Part shown: positions 37,788-46,215 of the stretch, in pieces | How positions within the stretch are numbered: the first letter of the stretch is position 1 | How the letters are laid out: each line of letters starts with the position of its first letter | Notes under the pieces: model-generated | Databases searched by the model: none | Seen by the model: only the letters and a program-made list of their open reading frames with translations | What the model was told of the DNA's origin: nothing | Program-made: the position numbers and the translations under genes | Assembly: GCA_900100595.1 (NCBI GenBank) | Contig: FMUA01000003.1 | Coordinates: forward strand, 1 to 64,000 | DNA: 64,000 nt | Origin: Ruminococcaceae bacterium P7 | Lineage (GTDB): Bacteria; Bacillota; Clostridia; Oscillospirales; Acutalibacteraceae | Reading direction: 5' to 3'

Positions 37788-39707
37788 CTACATTTTCTCC
37801 TGAATATAATCGTGAAGCGCTCTCACTGTGGAGCGCGACATATCGCCCGAGGTGAACGACACGCCGAATTCGTCGCGCAGTCCCGCGACAAGCGAGAAGT
37901 AATCAAGGCTCGAGCCGCCCAGATCGACGAAGAAGTCGGCGTCATAGCCGATCTCGTCCTCGGGCTTGCTGAGCGTCAGACTGAACATCGCGGTAATTTT
38001 GCGGGAGATCTCATCGTCCTCCCTGCCGACCAGCGCCATGTCGGGCACGACCTCGGTCAGCGTTCCCCCGCTCAGCTCCTTTGCGAGCCTTGTGCGGTTG
38101 AGCTTGAACTCGTTGTCCTTCAGCAGGCTGTCCTCGGTGAAGAAGATCCTGCCGATCTGACCGCTGAGCTTGAGCTGTTCGAGCTGCTCCTTGATCTGCG
38201 TTTCAATGCCGCCGAGACGGGCAGCGGTGATGTATTTGTTGACCGACACCAGAAGCGTCGGCACGGTTTTTCCGTTTTCCGTAACGCCGACGAGAGCAAC
38301 GCCGCGCACGCCGTCGGGCGTGATGCGCGTCTCGATCAGGTTCGGGTTGAGGTTTTCTCCGTTCGCGGCGACGATCAGATCGTCCTGTCTGCCGAGGATG
38401 CGGTAGCATTTTCCGTCAAAGGACGCGAGGTCATGCGTATTGAACCAGTCGCTGTTGCCGCGTTTCTCGCCGTCCTCGATGATATATTTCGCCATCGCCT
38501 TGCCGCGCACGCGCAGCTCGCCGTCGCTGTTGATCTCATATTCAATGCCCATCATGGGTAAGCCCACGGAACCGGAATTGAGCAGGCTGCGCCTGCGGCT
38601 CAGCTCCAGAGAGGTGATGCCGATTTCGCTCATGCCGTAGCCGTCCGCGAGACGGTAGCCGATGGCGTTGAAGAATTCGAGCACCTGCGGACTGATGCAG
38701 CTGCCGCCCGTTATCATAAAGACAACGCTTTCGCCGAACATGCCCTCGCGCACTTCCTTGAACGCGAGCTTGGAAAACGCGTCCGCCAGCGCGGAATCGC
38801 CGAGCTTACGGCTGATGCGCATGCCCTTTTCAAACTTTTTGACGGTCTCCTCGCCGCGGTCGCGGATCGTGCGCATCGCCTGCTCATAGACCTTTTCCCA
38901 GAACAGCGGCACCGCGAAGATATGCGTCACCTTGTGGCGCTTGATGGTGTTCGTGATCGTCTGCGGCTGCATATCGTTGAGCCGCACGAAGGTGCGCGAG
39001 AAAAACGCGAACCACACGTAGACCGCCACCAGACCGAAAATATGATAAAACGGTAAAAATGTCAGGAGCTTCAGCTCACCCTCGTAGTGCTCCTTGACCT
39101 TTGTGCACTTCTTGATGATGCTGTAGCTGCCCTGAATCTGGTTATAAAACTCCTCTGCGGTATAGGCGCAGATCTTGACGTGCGCCGAGGTGCCCGAGGA
39201 CATCACGAGAATCTCGCTGCCGAAATCCGCGGGCATATAGTTCGCGCCTTCGACCAGCTCCCCGCTGAGAATCGTTTTGACAGAAAAGCTCTGTCCGTCG
39301 GAGATGACCGCCGCCGCGTTTGTCACGCGCAGGGCGTACTCCAGCGTTTCCGTATCAAGACGGCGGTTGAGCAGCAGCGGACGGCAGCCGATCGCGAGTA
39401 TCGCCCAGAAGGTCAGGATCCAGTCGAGGCTGTTGTCCATATAGATGCCGATGACGGCGTCGGGCTTCAATTCGCCGAGCTGCGTCTTGAGCGTACTCGC
39501 CTTATGCAGCGTCAGGCTTCTCGCCTGACCGTAGGTTGTCTTTGAAATGCGATAGCCGCGGCTCTCCTCCCAGAGAATGTTGTTCTCCTCGGAGAACATC
39601 AGGGAAAACAGCGCGCGAAAGCTTTTATCGCTCATGTTGTAGCGGCGGAGCTTATCCTCAACAAACGCGTTGACGGAGGAAAAGCCGCCTAAGTTGGTTA
39701 TCTTCAT
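37788..39707 (-). CDS. Acyl-activating enzyme fused to acyl carrier protein
   Basis: A 639-residue fusion. The N-terminal about 550 residues form an AMP-binding (ANL) enzyme with a weakly conserved P-loop (VMSSGTSAHVK), YGMSEIGIT, FNTHDLAS and a hinge GRQDDLIVAANGENLNP. The C-terminal about 80 residues are an ACP with the phosphopantetheine Ser in FFVDLGGSSLDYF. Such fusions load their own carrier, as in nonribosomal, polyketide or long-chain acyl-AMP ligase systems. A TATACT at 39731-39736 argues for the ATG at 39707 rather than the longer frame to 39758. It is the first gene of the operon. Confidence 0.8.
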   Translation of the reverse strand: MKITNLGGFSSVNAFVEDKLRRYNMSDKSFRALFSLMFSEENNILWEESRGYRISKTTYGQARSLTLHKASTLKTQLGELKPDAVIGIYMDNSLDWILTFWAILAIGCRPLLLNRRLDTETLEYALRVTNAAAVISDGQSFSVKTILSGELVEGANYMPADFGSEILVMSSGTSAHVKICAYTAEEFYNQIQGSYSIIKKCTKVKEHYEGELKLLTFLPFYHIFGLVAVYVWFAFFSRTFVRLNDMQPQTITNTIKRHKVTHIFAVPLFWEKVYEQAMRTIRDRGEETVKKFEKGMRISRKLGDSALADAFSKLAFKEVREGMFGESVVFMITGGSCISPQVLEFFNAIGYRLADGYGMSEIGITSLELSRRRSLLNSGSVGLPMMGIEYEINSDGELRVRGKAMAKYIIEDGEKRGNSDWFNTHDLASFDGKCYRILGRQDDLIVAANGENLNPNLIETRITPDGVRGVALVGVTENGKTVPTLLVSVNKYITAARLGGIETQIKEQLEQLKLSGQIGRIFFTEDSLLKDNEFKLNRTRLAKELSGGTLTEVVPDMALVGREDDEISRKITAMFSLTLSKPEDEIGYDADFFVDLGGSSLDYFSLVAGLRDEFGVSFTSGDMSRSTVRALHDYIQEKM

Positions 39708-39925
39708 AAAATCACACAAATCATTATTAAAGTATAGCTCCTGTCCCGATGTGCGCACGCGCGGAAGAAAGACAGAATACTATCTAAAACAGTATATCAT
39801 TTTTCTGCTCATTTTGCAATAAAGGAGGACGAAAAGGCAACCGTTTCCTGTAGAAATTTAACGGAAATCACGACATTTTTTTAGGTGATTTGCAGATACC
39901 GTTTTTCTGTTTTTGTACCACCCCG

Positions 39926-39956
39926 ACAAAAAAGAGGCGTGCTTTTGCACGCCTCT
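39926..39956 (-). terminator. Terminator of the Ig-like lipoprotein gene
   Basis: On the minus strand AGAGGCGTGC, loop AAAA and GCACGCCTCT are followed by TTTTTTGT. The 5' region of the lipid operon (39708-39925) holds only the -10 candidate at 39731. Confidence 0.85.
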
Positions 39957-39977
39957 GTCTATTTACCATTAAAATTT

Positions 39978-40655
39978 TTACTCCGCGGTCGCCTCTTCCG
40001 CAGGAGTGGGCGCGGGAGTCGGCTCTGCCTCCGTCACGACAGGCTCGGTTTCCTTCTCTTTTACCTCAACGGCAAGACGCACAAGCAGTCCGTTCTCGGC
40101 GGTCAGCGTGATATAGGTCTCACCCGCCTGTTCCGCGACGATGGTCAGCTTGGTTCCGTTGACAGTCGCCTTGACGCAGGCGTTGTCCACCTGAACATCC
40201 AGACGCTTGTTGGAGCAGTCTGTCGGCTTGATATCGATGCCCACCTCCACGGTCTCACCGCGCAGCATCGTGACATTGCCGCGATCCAGACTCAGCTCCG
40301 TCATTTCGCGGTTGCTCAGCTCGCTGATGACGCGGTTCTGAATGCTGCCGAGATTGGGATTGATATTGCCCGAGGTGATGTTGTCCGCGGGAATCTTGTT
40401 CGGGTCGGGACGGGTCGTCGCAGGCGCGGTCGTGCCCTCCGTCGTTTCCGCCGCCGTGCTTTCCTCTGTGGTAGGCTGCGCAGCGGTCGTTTCTCCCTCG
40501 GACGGTCTTGTCGCAACTACCTTCTTGGGTTCTCTTGTCGTCGCCGCCTCATCCGCTGTCGCAGCAGCAGGCACGGAGGAGGTCTGATTACCGCCGCAGG
40601 CTGTGCACGCAAGCATTGTGAACACAAGCAGCGTTATCATCAATACTCTTTTCAT
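39978..40655 (-). CDS. Lipoprotein with Ig-like (Big-2-type) domain
   Basis: A 225-residue lipoprotein with signal peptide and lipobox ending TACG. A Thr/Ala/Glu-rich linker covers about 25-85. One Ig-like domain (about 115-200) contains LRGETVEVGIDIKP and the end strand GETYITLTAENG. A Glu/Pro/Thr tail closes it. It is probably an extracellular adhesive or structural module with no catalytic motif. AAGGTGG precedes the ATG at 40655; the GTG at 40664 is inside that site. TATACT at 40681-40686 (minus) with CTGAAA 17 bases further may be the promoter. Confidence 0.7.
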   Translation of the reverse strand: MKRVLMITLLVFTMLACTACGGNQTSSVPAAATADEAATTREPKKVVATRPSEGETTAAQPTTEESTAAETTEGTTAPATTRPDPNKIPADNITSGNINPNLGSIQNRVISELSNREMTELSLDRGNVTMLRGETVEVGIDIKPTDCSNKRLDVQVDNACVKATVNGTKLTIVAEQAGETYITLTAENGLLVRLAVEVKEKETEPVVTEAEPTPAPTPAEEATAE

Positions 40656-40774
40656 ATGATCCACCTTACATTATTATAATAGTATAAATTGTCTCTGATT
40701 TCATTTCAGAACTACATTATAATACAAAAGACGCGGATACGTCAAGTATCCGCGCCCGAAAATCACAATGAAAA

Positions 40775-42442
40775 TTATGCCTTTCGCAAAACATTACCCA
40801 TTTTGTTCCTCGGAATCGAGAACGCCACATTGTTCGCGTGGTCGCCGACTCTCTCCAGAATCGTGAGCATATCGAGGAATACCGTGCCTTTTTCGGCGCT
40901 GCATATTCCGTCGTTCATTCTGCCGATATGGTTGAACTTGTATATCTTGACATGGCTGTCAAGCGCGCTTTCCGTTTCGATGATCGACTTGGCAAGGTCA
41001 AAATCCATGCTCTGCGCCTTGAACAGCGTCAAGCCCTCGTCGATCAGCTTGGTGACCATTTCGTCGAGGTCATGCAGCTCCTGCATCGCGTCGGGAGAGA
41101 ATTTCATCTTCTTCTCGATCATCTGGGTCGCGCACTCCACGATGTTTTCCGCATGGTCGCCGATGCGCTCGATGTCCTGAATTGCGGAGTACATCACACC
41201 CATCGTCTTGCGGTCGCTGTCGAGGATGTCAAGACCGTTGATTTTGACGATAAAACGGGTGATCTCATGGGTGAGGTAGTCGATGACCTTCTCGTTCTTC
41301 GCGACCTTCGCGATCGCCTTTTCGTCGTGCTCAAAGAAGCCCTTCATGGCATAGCGGTAGTTTTTCTGCGCGAGGTCGCACAGACGCTTGCACTCGTTCT
41401 CAACAGAGAGAACCGCCATGGGAGGCGTGGTGAGGAGTCGGTTGTCGAGATAAACCGCCGCCATCTGCTCCTTGTCCTCATCCTGTTCGGGAAGAATCAG
41501 GGTGGTGAGCTTGACGATCAGCTGAGAGAAGGGCAGCAGAATGACCGTGATCGCAATGTTGAACATGATATGGGACGCGGAAATCTGCATGGGAAGTCCG
41601 AGCGTCTCGGCAGGTATCGCCATGTTGATCCATGTCGTCAGCGGCATGAATATCGTCGCAAGCGTCATGATGACCGCGCCGATGCTCGAAATCAGGAAGT
41701 TGGAAAGCGCGATCTGCTTCGCGACGCGGTTCGCTCCCAGTGAGGAAATGAACGCAGCGGAGCAAGCGCCGACATTGAAGCCGTAGATGACGAATATCGC
41801 CTGATTGAGGTCGGTGATGACGCCTGCCATCGCGAGCGCCATGAGAATACCGACGGAAGCCGACGAGCTCTGAATGATCGCGGTGAACACAAAGCCCACC
41901 AGAATACCGATCAGCGGGAACGCGAGGTTATCCGCCATGCTGGCGAACGCCTGGCTCTCGCCCATCCATTTGAGGTTGTCGCTCATGAGCGACAGACCGA
42001 GGAAGAGCATGCCGAAGCCCGCGGAGATCTGACCGTAATACTTATGATTGTTCTTCTTGCTGAAGGTGATGATGACCGCGCCGAGGAAGATGAAAATCGG
42101 CACGAACGCCTTGATGTCGATCGCAATCAGCAGCGACGTGACCGTCGTACCGATTTTGGCGCCGAACAGCACACCGATCGCCTGCCCCAGCTCCATCAGA
42201 CCCGCGTTGGCAAAGCCGACGACCATCGCGTCGGTCGCAGAGGAGCTTTGGATGACAGCGGTGACAAGCATACCGACCAGCATTGCGAAAAACTTGTTGC
42301 TCGTGATTTTCTGCAGCAGCGTTCGCAGCTTGTTACCTGCGGCAAGCTCGAGTCCTTCACCCATGTTTTTCATACCGATGAGGAACAGGCCCAGTCCGCC
42401 GAGCGCCATGATGACCTTCAGAATGATACTGTAAGTGTCCAT
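40775..42442 (-). CDS. Na/Pi cotransporter family protein with PhoU-like domain
   Basis: A 555-residue NptA-type transporter. It has the duplicated QSSSAT and QSSSAS signatures (in TAVIQSSSATDAMVVG and AIIQSSSASVGILMA), about eight to nine TM helices in the first 310 residues, and a helical PhoU-like C-terminal domain (about 340-550, with IQDIERIGDHAENIVE). It takes up phosphate with sodium or regulates phosphate uptake. AGAGGT precedes the ATG at 42442. It stands alone on the minus strand. Confidence 0.88.
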   Translation of the reverse strand: MDTYSIILKVIMALGGLGLFLIGMKNMGEGLELAAGNKLRTLLQKITSNKFFAMLVGMLVTAVIQSSSATDAMVVGFANAGLMELGQAIGVLFGAKIGTTVTSLLIAIDIKAFVPIFIFLGAVIITFSKKNNHKYYGQISAGFGMLFLGLSLMSDNLKWMGESQAFASMADNLAFPLIGILVGFVFTAIIQSSSASVGILMALAMAGVITDLNQAIFVIYGFNVGACSAAFISSLGANRVAKQIALSNFLISSIGAVIMTLATIFMPLTTWINMAIPAETLGLPMQISASHIMFNIAITVILLPFSQLIVKLTTLILPEQDEDKEQMAAVYLDNRLLTTPPMAVLSVENECKRLCDLAQKNYRYAMKGFFEHDEKAIAKVAKNEKVIDYLTHEITRFIVKINGLDILDSDRKTMGVMYSAIQDIERIGDHAENIVECATQMIEKKMKFSPDAMQELHDLDEMVTKLIDEGLTLFKAQSMDFDLAKSIIETESALDSHVKIYKFNHIGRMNDGICSAEKGTVFLDMLTILERVGDHANNVAFSIPRNKMGNVLRKA

Positions 42443-42612
42443 AATTATACCTCTCATTGACTGTCGCGTATTGAGAATTTCCGTACAGTCAAGATTATTA
42501 TATCACACTTATTGCGCTTTTTCCACAACTTTCTTGCTTTTTTTTGCGTTTCATGCGGTTTTTCCCCCGATTTGTACAAGGCGTACAATTCTGTGGTTAT
42601 TTTTTGTTTTTA

Positions 42613-42641
42613 TTGACATTGCAGGCGGAATATGATAGAGT
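42613..42641 (+). promoter_or_regulatory. Candidate promoter of the GNAT/EndoU operon
   Basis: TTGACA (42613-42618) is perfect; a weak TAGAGT (42636-42641) lies 17 bases away. GGTGAT precedes the ATG at 42657. Confidence 0.5.
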
Positions 42642-42656
42642 TATTTTGGTGATAAT

Positions 42657-43175
42657 ATGGTAATTCAAACGCAAAGACTGCGGCTCGTGCCGCTCTCTCT
42701 GAGGTATCTCGACAGCGCCTGCGCCTATGCGCTCAACCCCGACAACGCGCGGATGATGGTCTACCTCCCGAACCGCGACAAAGCGGAAACGGAGGCGTTT
42801 ATCCGCAGAGCTGAGGAGGAATGGAGGAAGGAAGAACCCGAGTTTCTCGAATTCGCCGTCCTGCGCGGCGACGAGCATATCGGCGGCGTGACGATGTATT
42901 TTGAAGGCGACTTCTCCCGCGGCGAGCTGGGGTGGATCATCCGCAGCGACTGTCAGGGGCAGGGCTACGCAGCCGAAGCGGCGCGCGGCCTGATGGATTG
43001 GTTCCATACGCATCAAAACATCAACCGCTTCATCGCGCACTGCGACAGCGAAAACGAACCCTCCAAGAGGGTGATGGAAAAGCTGGGCATGACGCTTGCG
43101 GAAATCCACGGCGGCAGGTTCAACCGCTCATCAAAGGAAGAACGGCAGGAATGCCTGTATGAAATAACGATTTAG
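42657..43175 (+). CDS. GNAT-family N-acetyltransferase (RimJ/RimL-like)
   Basis: A 172-residue acetyltransferase. The order of elements is RLRLVPLSLRYLD, the strand GGVTMYFEG, and GELGWIIRSDCQGQGYAAEAARG containing the Q/RxxGxG/A acetyl-CoA loop. Then come FIAHCDSENEPSKRVMEKLG and the final strand. It resembles RimJ/RimL-like enzymes acting on protein N-termini or small amines; the substrate is unknown. The EndoU lipoprotein gene starts 11 bases downstream, so it may be co-transcribed, perhaps by chance. Confidence 0.82.
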   Translation: MVIQTQRLRLVPLSLRYLDSACAYALNPDNARMMVYLPNRDKAETEAFIRRAEEEWRKEEPEFLEFAVLRGDEHIGGVTMYFEGDFSRGELGWIIRSDCQGQGYAAEAARGLMDWFHTHQNINRFIAHCDSENEPSKRVMEKLGMTLAEIHGGRFNRSSKEERQECLYEITI

Positions 43176-43186
43176 GAGTTGATAAC

Positions 43187-43894
43187 GTGAAAAAGAGATT
43201 TCTCGGCGCACTGCTGTCAGTCCTGCTGATTTGCAGTATGCTGACAGGCTGCGCGCAAATCAAAAATGCTGTCGAAAGCGGCGTTCAGTCGGCAATGAAT
43301 GAAGCGTCCTCGGAAATCAAATCCGCGCTGGACGAAGCGTCGTCGGAGATCCGCTCCGCGCTGGACGAAGCGTCGTCCGACATTGAATCCGCGCTGAAAG
43401 GTGAAAGCGGCAAGGAGAGCAGCTCGAAAAAAGAGAGCAGCGCATCATCCCGGGCATCCGGCAGCTACACGATGGCGGACGTCAAAAAGCTCAAAAACAC
43501 CGGGCACTTCGCCAAAAACACGCTCGAGCACATCTTCGACGGCACCATCAACAGCAAAGGCAAGGCGACGGGCTACCACTACGACGGCATCAGCGACAGC
43601 AAGGGCAGCATCATCGCGGGCACCGAAAGCAAGCCCGACGAGCACGGGGTCTACACTGCAAAGGTCGAGGTCGACGGCGTAAAGAAGAACGGATTTTCGT
43701 CGTTCTATCCCGACGACTGGACGCCCCAGCAAGTAGTGGACGCGATCAACGAGGCGTATGACTACGCCACATCCTCCAAGGGCATCCGCGACGGCGACCT
43801 CTGGATCGGCTACGCAGGCGATCTGGAGATCAACATGTACCTCAACAACAGCAAGCAGATCACCACTGCCTATCCGATTTATGAGGGGGACTGA
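43187..43894 (+). CDS. Lipoprotein with EndoU-type nuclease domain
   Basis: A 235-residue secreted lipoprotein. The signal peptide has lipobox LTGC. A helical spacer contains three near-copies of an 11-residue unit (about EASSEIKSALD), then a Ser/Lys linker. Residues about 95-235 form a bacterial EndoU domain: NTLEHIFDG and GYHYDG supply the two likely catalytic His, followed by GVYTAKVEVDG, SFYPDDWTPQQVVDAI and the terminal TTAYPIY. EndoU domains are ribonucleases found as toxin tips of polymorphic toxins. The start is GTG with GGAG before it. The next gene starts two bases after the stop and may encode immunity. Confidence 0.75.
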   Translation: MKKRFLGALLSVLLICSMLTGCAQIKNAVESGVQSAMNEASSEIKSALDEASSEIRSALDEASSDIESALKGESGKESSSKKESSASSRASGSYTMADVKKLKNTGHFAKNTLEHIFDGTINSKGKATGYHYDGISDSKGSIIAGTESKPDEHGVYTAKVEVDGVKKNGFSSFYPDDWTPQQVVDAINEAYDYATSSKGIRDGDLWIGYAGDLEINMYLNNSKQITTAYPIYEGD

Positions 43895-43896
43895 GC

Positions 43897-44217
43897 ATGA
43901 TCAACTACCGCTTCGCCCTGAAAAAGGGCAGAAAAACCATTCCCGTCGCAGTCTTTGAAAACGACGCCTACGCTCTCGCAGGAGAATTTCTCCTTGCGGA
44001 AAGAGGACTGCTTTCGCGCTTTTCCGAGCTGCTTCACGGAGAGGAGGACGGCGCGCTCAGCGGCAACGTCTTTACCCTGACAAAGCAGGGAGACGCATGC
44101 ATCCTCCTCAATGATATGACGGAGCACACGCTGGAAATGCCAACCGCAGACCTGCGCGAGCTGACGGACAGCTACCGCAAAGAAGTCAAACGACTTCGCA
44201 CGGAAAGCCGGAAATAA
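43897..44217 (+). CDS. Small protein, candidate immunity partner of the EndoU lipoprotein
   Basis: A 106-residue soluble protein that I do not recognise. It reads INYRFALKKGRKTIPVAVFE, then LLSRFSELLHGEEDG, and ends in a basic helix (YRKEVKRLRTESRK). The near-zero gap to the EndoU gene, the small size and the lack of a signal peptide fit an immunity protein kept in the cytoplasm. This rests on position only. It could also be an unrelated small protein. Confidence 0.55.
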   Translation: MINYRFALKKGRKTIPVAVFENDAYALAGEFLLAERGLLSRFSELLHGEEDGALSGNVFTLTKQGDACILLNDMTEHTLEMPTADLRELTDSYRKEVKRLRTESRK

Positions 44218-44231
44218 ACAACAGACAGCAA

Positions 44232-44257
44232 AACAGCCGCCCGAACGGGCGGCTGTT
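44232..44257. terminator. Bidirectional terminator
   Basis: AACAGCCGCCC and GGGCGGCTGTT, an 11-bp perfect stem with loop GAAC, between the convergent EndoU operon and htpG. A TTGTT-type tail follows on one side and TTTTGCTG on the other. Confidence 0.8.
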
Positions 44258-44273
44258 GTTATTGCTATGAAAT

Positions 44274-46154
44274 TTACATCAGCGAGCAAACCAGATCCGT
44301 ATAGGCGGAGGGGTTCTCGAGCGGCAGACCTGCGATCAGCAGCGCCTGACAGTAGAGCACCTCGGCGTACTTTCTCGCCTTGTCGATGTCGGTCTGGATC
44401 AGGCTCTCCATCGCCTTGACAGCGCTGTGGTTCATGTTCAGCTCCAGCACACGCTGCGCCTTCATGCCGCTGTCGGGCTGGACGGCGTTGAAATACTTCT
44501 CCATCTCAAAGGAGATGCCGCCCTTCGCGGTCAGGCAGACGGGATGGGAAACGAGCTTCTTGGAAGCCTCGACCTCGGCGACCTTGTCGCCCAGCGTCTC
44601 CTTGACGAAGGTGAGCAGCGCGGTGCTGTCCTTCTCGTCCTTTTTCTCCTCGTCGTTCTCGATGCCGAGGTCGTCGTTGAGGACAGAGCAGAACTTCTTC
44701 TCCTTATAGGTCATCAGAGTCTGAACCGTGAACTCGTCCACATCCTCGGTGCAGTAGAGGATCTCGTAGCCCTTGGAGCGGAGCAGCTCGGTTTGGGGCA
44801 GCGCGTCGATCGCGGCGGCGTTGTCGCCTGTCGCGAAGTAGATATTCTTCTGCTCGTCCTTCATGCGGTCAACATACTCCGCAAGGGTGACGGGCTTCTT
44901 CTCTGTGGAGGAATAGAAGAGCAGCAGATCGACCAACTCATCCTTGTGCATGCCGTAGTCGGCGACGCAGCCGTATTTGAGCTGTCTGCCGAACGCCTTG
45001 AAGAACTTCTCGTAGTCGTCGCGGCTGTTGTTCAGCATGGAAGTCAGCTCGTTCTTGACCTTTTTCTCGAGGTTCTGGGCAATGGTGCGCAGGTGGCGGT
45101 CATGCTGGAGCATCTCACGCGAGATATTGAGCGAGAGGTCGGCGGTGTCGACGATGCCCTTGACGAAGCGGAAGTGCTCAGGCACCAGATCCTCGCAGTT
45201 GTCGGTGATCAGAACGCCGCTGGAATAGAGCTGCAGACCCTTCTTGTATTCCTTGGTGTAGTAGTCGTAGGGAGCGGAGGTCGGAATGAAGAGCAGCGCC
45301 TTGTAGGTCACGACGCCCTCGACCGAGGTGACGATGGTGCGGATCGGCTTTTCCATCGCGAAGAACTTCTCCTGATAGAACTTGTCGTACTCCTCCTGCG
45401 AGACGTCCTTCTTGGGACGCTGCCAGATGGGAACCATCGAGTTGAGCGTCTCCTGCTCGGTATAGTCCTCATACTCGGGATGCTCGCTGTCCTTGGTCTC
45501 CTCCTTGACGCGGCTCTTTGTCATGTCCATGACGATCGGGTAGCGGATGTAGTCGGAGTAGCGCTTGACAAGACCCTGCAGGCGGTACTGCTCGAGGAAC
45601 TCGTCATAGTTTTCCTCGTCGGTGTTGTCCTTGATTTCGAGAATAATCTCGGTGCCGAGGGTATCCTTCTGCGTTTCGGTGACAGTGAAGCCGTCAGCGC
45701 CCGAGGATTCCCAGCAATAGGCGGTGTCACAGCCGTACTTCTTGGTGATGACCGTGATCTTCTTGGCAACCATGAACGCGGAATAGAAGCCGACGCCGAA
45801 CTGACCGATGATATCGATGTCGTCGGGCTTTTCCGCAAGCTCCTGCTTGAACTGATAGGAGCCGGAGGACGCGATGGTGCCGAGATTGTTCTCCAAATCG
45901 TTCCTGTCCATGCCGATGCCGTTATCGGTGACGGTCAGCGTGCGGCTGTCCTTGTCGGCGTGGAGCATAATCCTGAAATCGCTTCTTGTCATGCCGAGCG
46001 TATCGTCCGTGAGGGCGATGAAGCAGAGCTTGTCAATCGCGTCGCTTGCATTGGAGATCAGCTCACGCAGGAAAATTTCCTTGTGCGTGTAAATCGAGTT
46101 GATCATCAGATCCAGCAAGCGCTTGGATTCGGATTTGAACTGTTGTTTTTCCAT
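44274..46154 (-). CDS. htpG: Molecular chaperone HtpG (Hsp90)
   Basis: A 626-residue Hsp90. The N-terminal GHKL ATPase has LRELISNASDAIDKL, TVTDNGIGM and GQFGVGFYSAFMVA. The middle domain has the catalytic loop Arg in LNISREMLQ, and a C-terminal dimerisation domain follows. It refolds or stabilises client proteins under stress. AGAGG precedes the ATG. I found no CIRCE inverted repeat upstream, so regulation by HrcA is not supported here. Confidence 0.96.
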   Translation of the reverse strand: MEKQQFKSESKRLLDLMINSIYTHKEIFLRELISNASDAIDKLCFIALTDDTLGMTRSDFRIMLHADKDSRTLTVTDNGIGMDRNDLENNLGTIASSGSYQFKQELAEKPDDIDIIGQFGVGFYSAFMVAKKITVITKKYGCDTAYCWESSGADGFTVTETQKDTLGTEIILEIKDNTDEENYDEFLEQYRLQGLVKRYSDYIRYPIVMDMTKSRVKEETKDSEHPEYEDYTEQETLNSMVPIWQRPKKDVSQEEYDKFYQEKFFAMEKPIRTIVTSVEGVVTYKALLFIPTSAPYDYYTKEYKKGLQLYSSGVLITDNCEDLVPEHFRFVKGIVDTADLSLNISREMLQHDRHLRTIAQNLEKKVKNELTSMLNNSRDDYEKFFKAFGRQLKYGCVADYGMHKDELVDLLLFYSSTEKKPVTLAEYVDRMKDEQKNIYFATGDNAAAIDALPQTELLRSKGYEILYCTEDVDEFTVQTLMTYKEKKFCSVLNDDLGIENDEEKKDEKDSTALLTFVKETLGDKVAEVEASKKLVSHPVCLTAKGGISFEMEKYFNAVQPDSGMKAQRVLELNMNHSAVKAMESLIQTDIDKARKYAEVLYCQALLIAGLPLENPSAYTDLVCSLM

Positions 46155-46187
46155 GTTTATTACCTCTTTTGTGATGTATTCAATACT

Positions 46188-46215
46188 ATTGTAGTCATAT
46201 TTTTTGTTTTGTCAA
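46188..46215 (-). promoter_or_regulatory. Promoter of htpG
   Basis: Minus strand TTGACA (46210-46215) and TACAAT (46188-46193) with a 16-base spacer. It lies inside the last codons of ribF. Confidence 0.7.
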
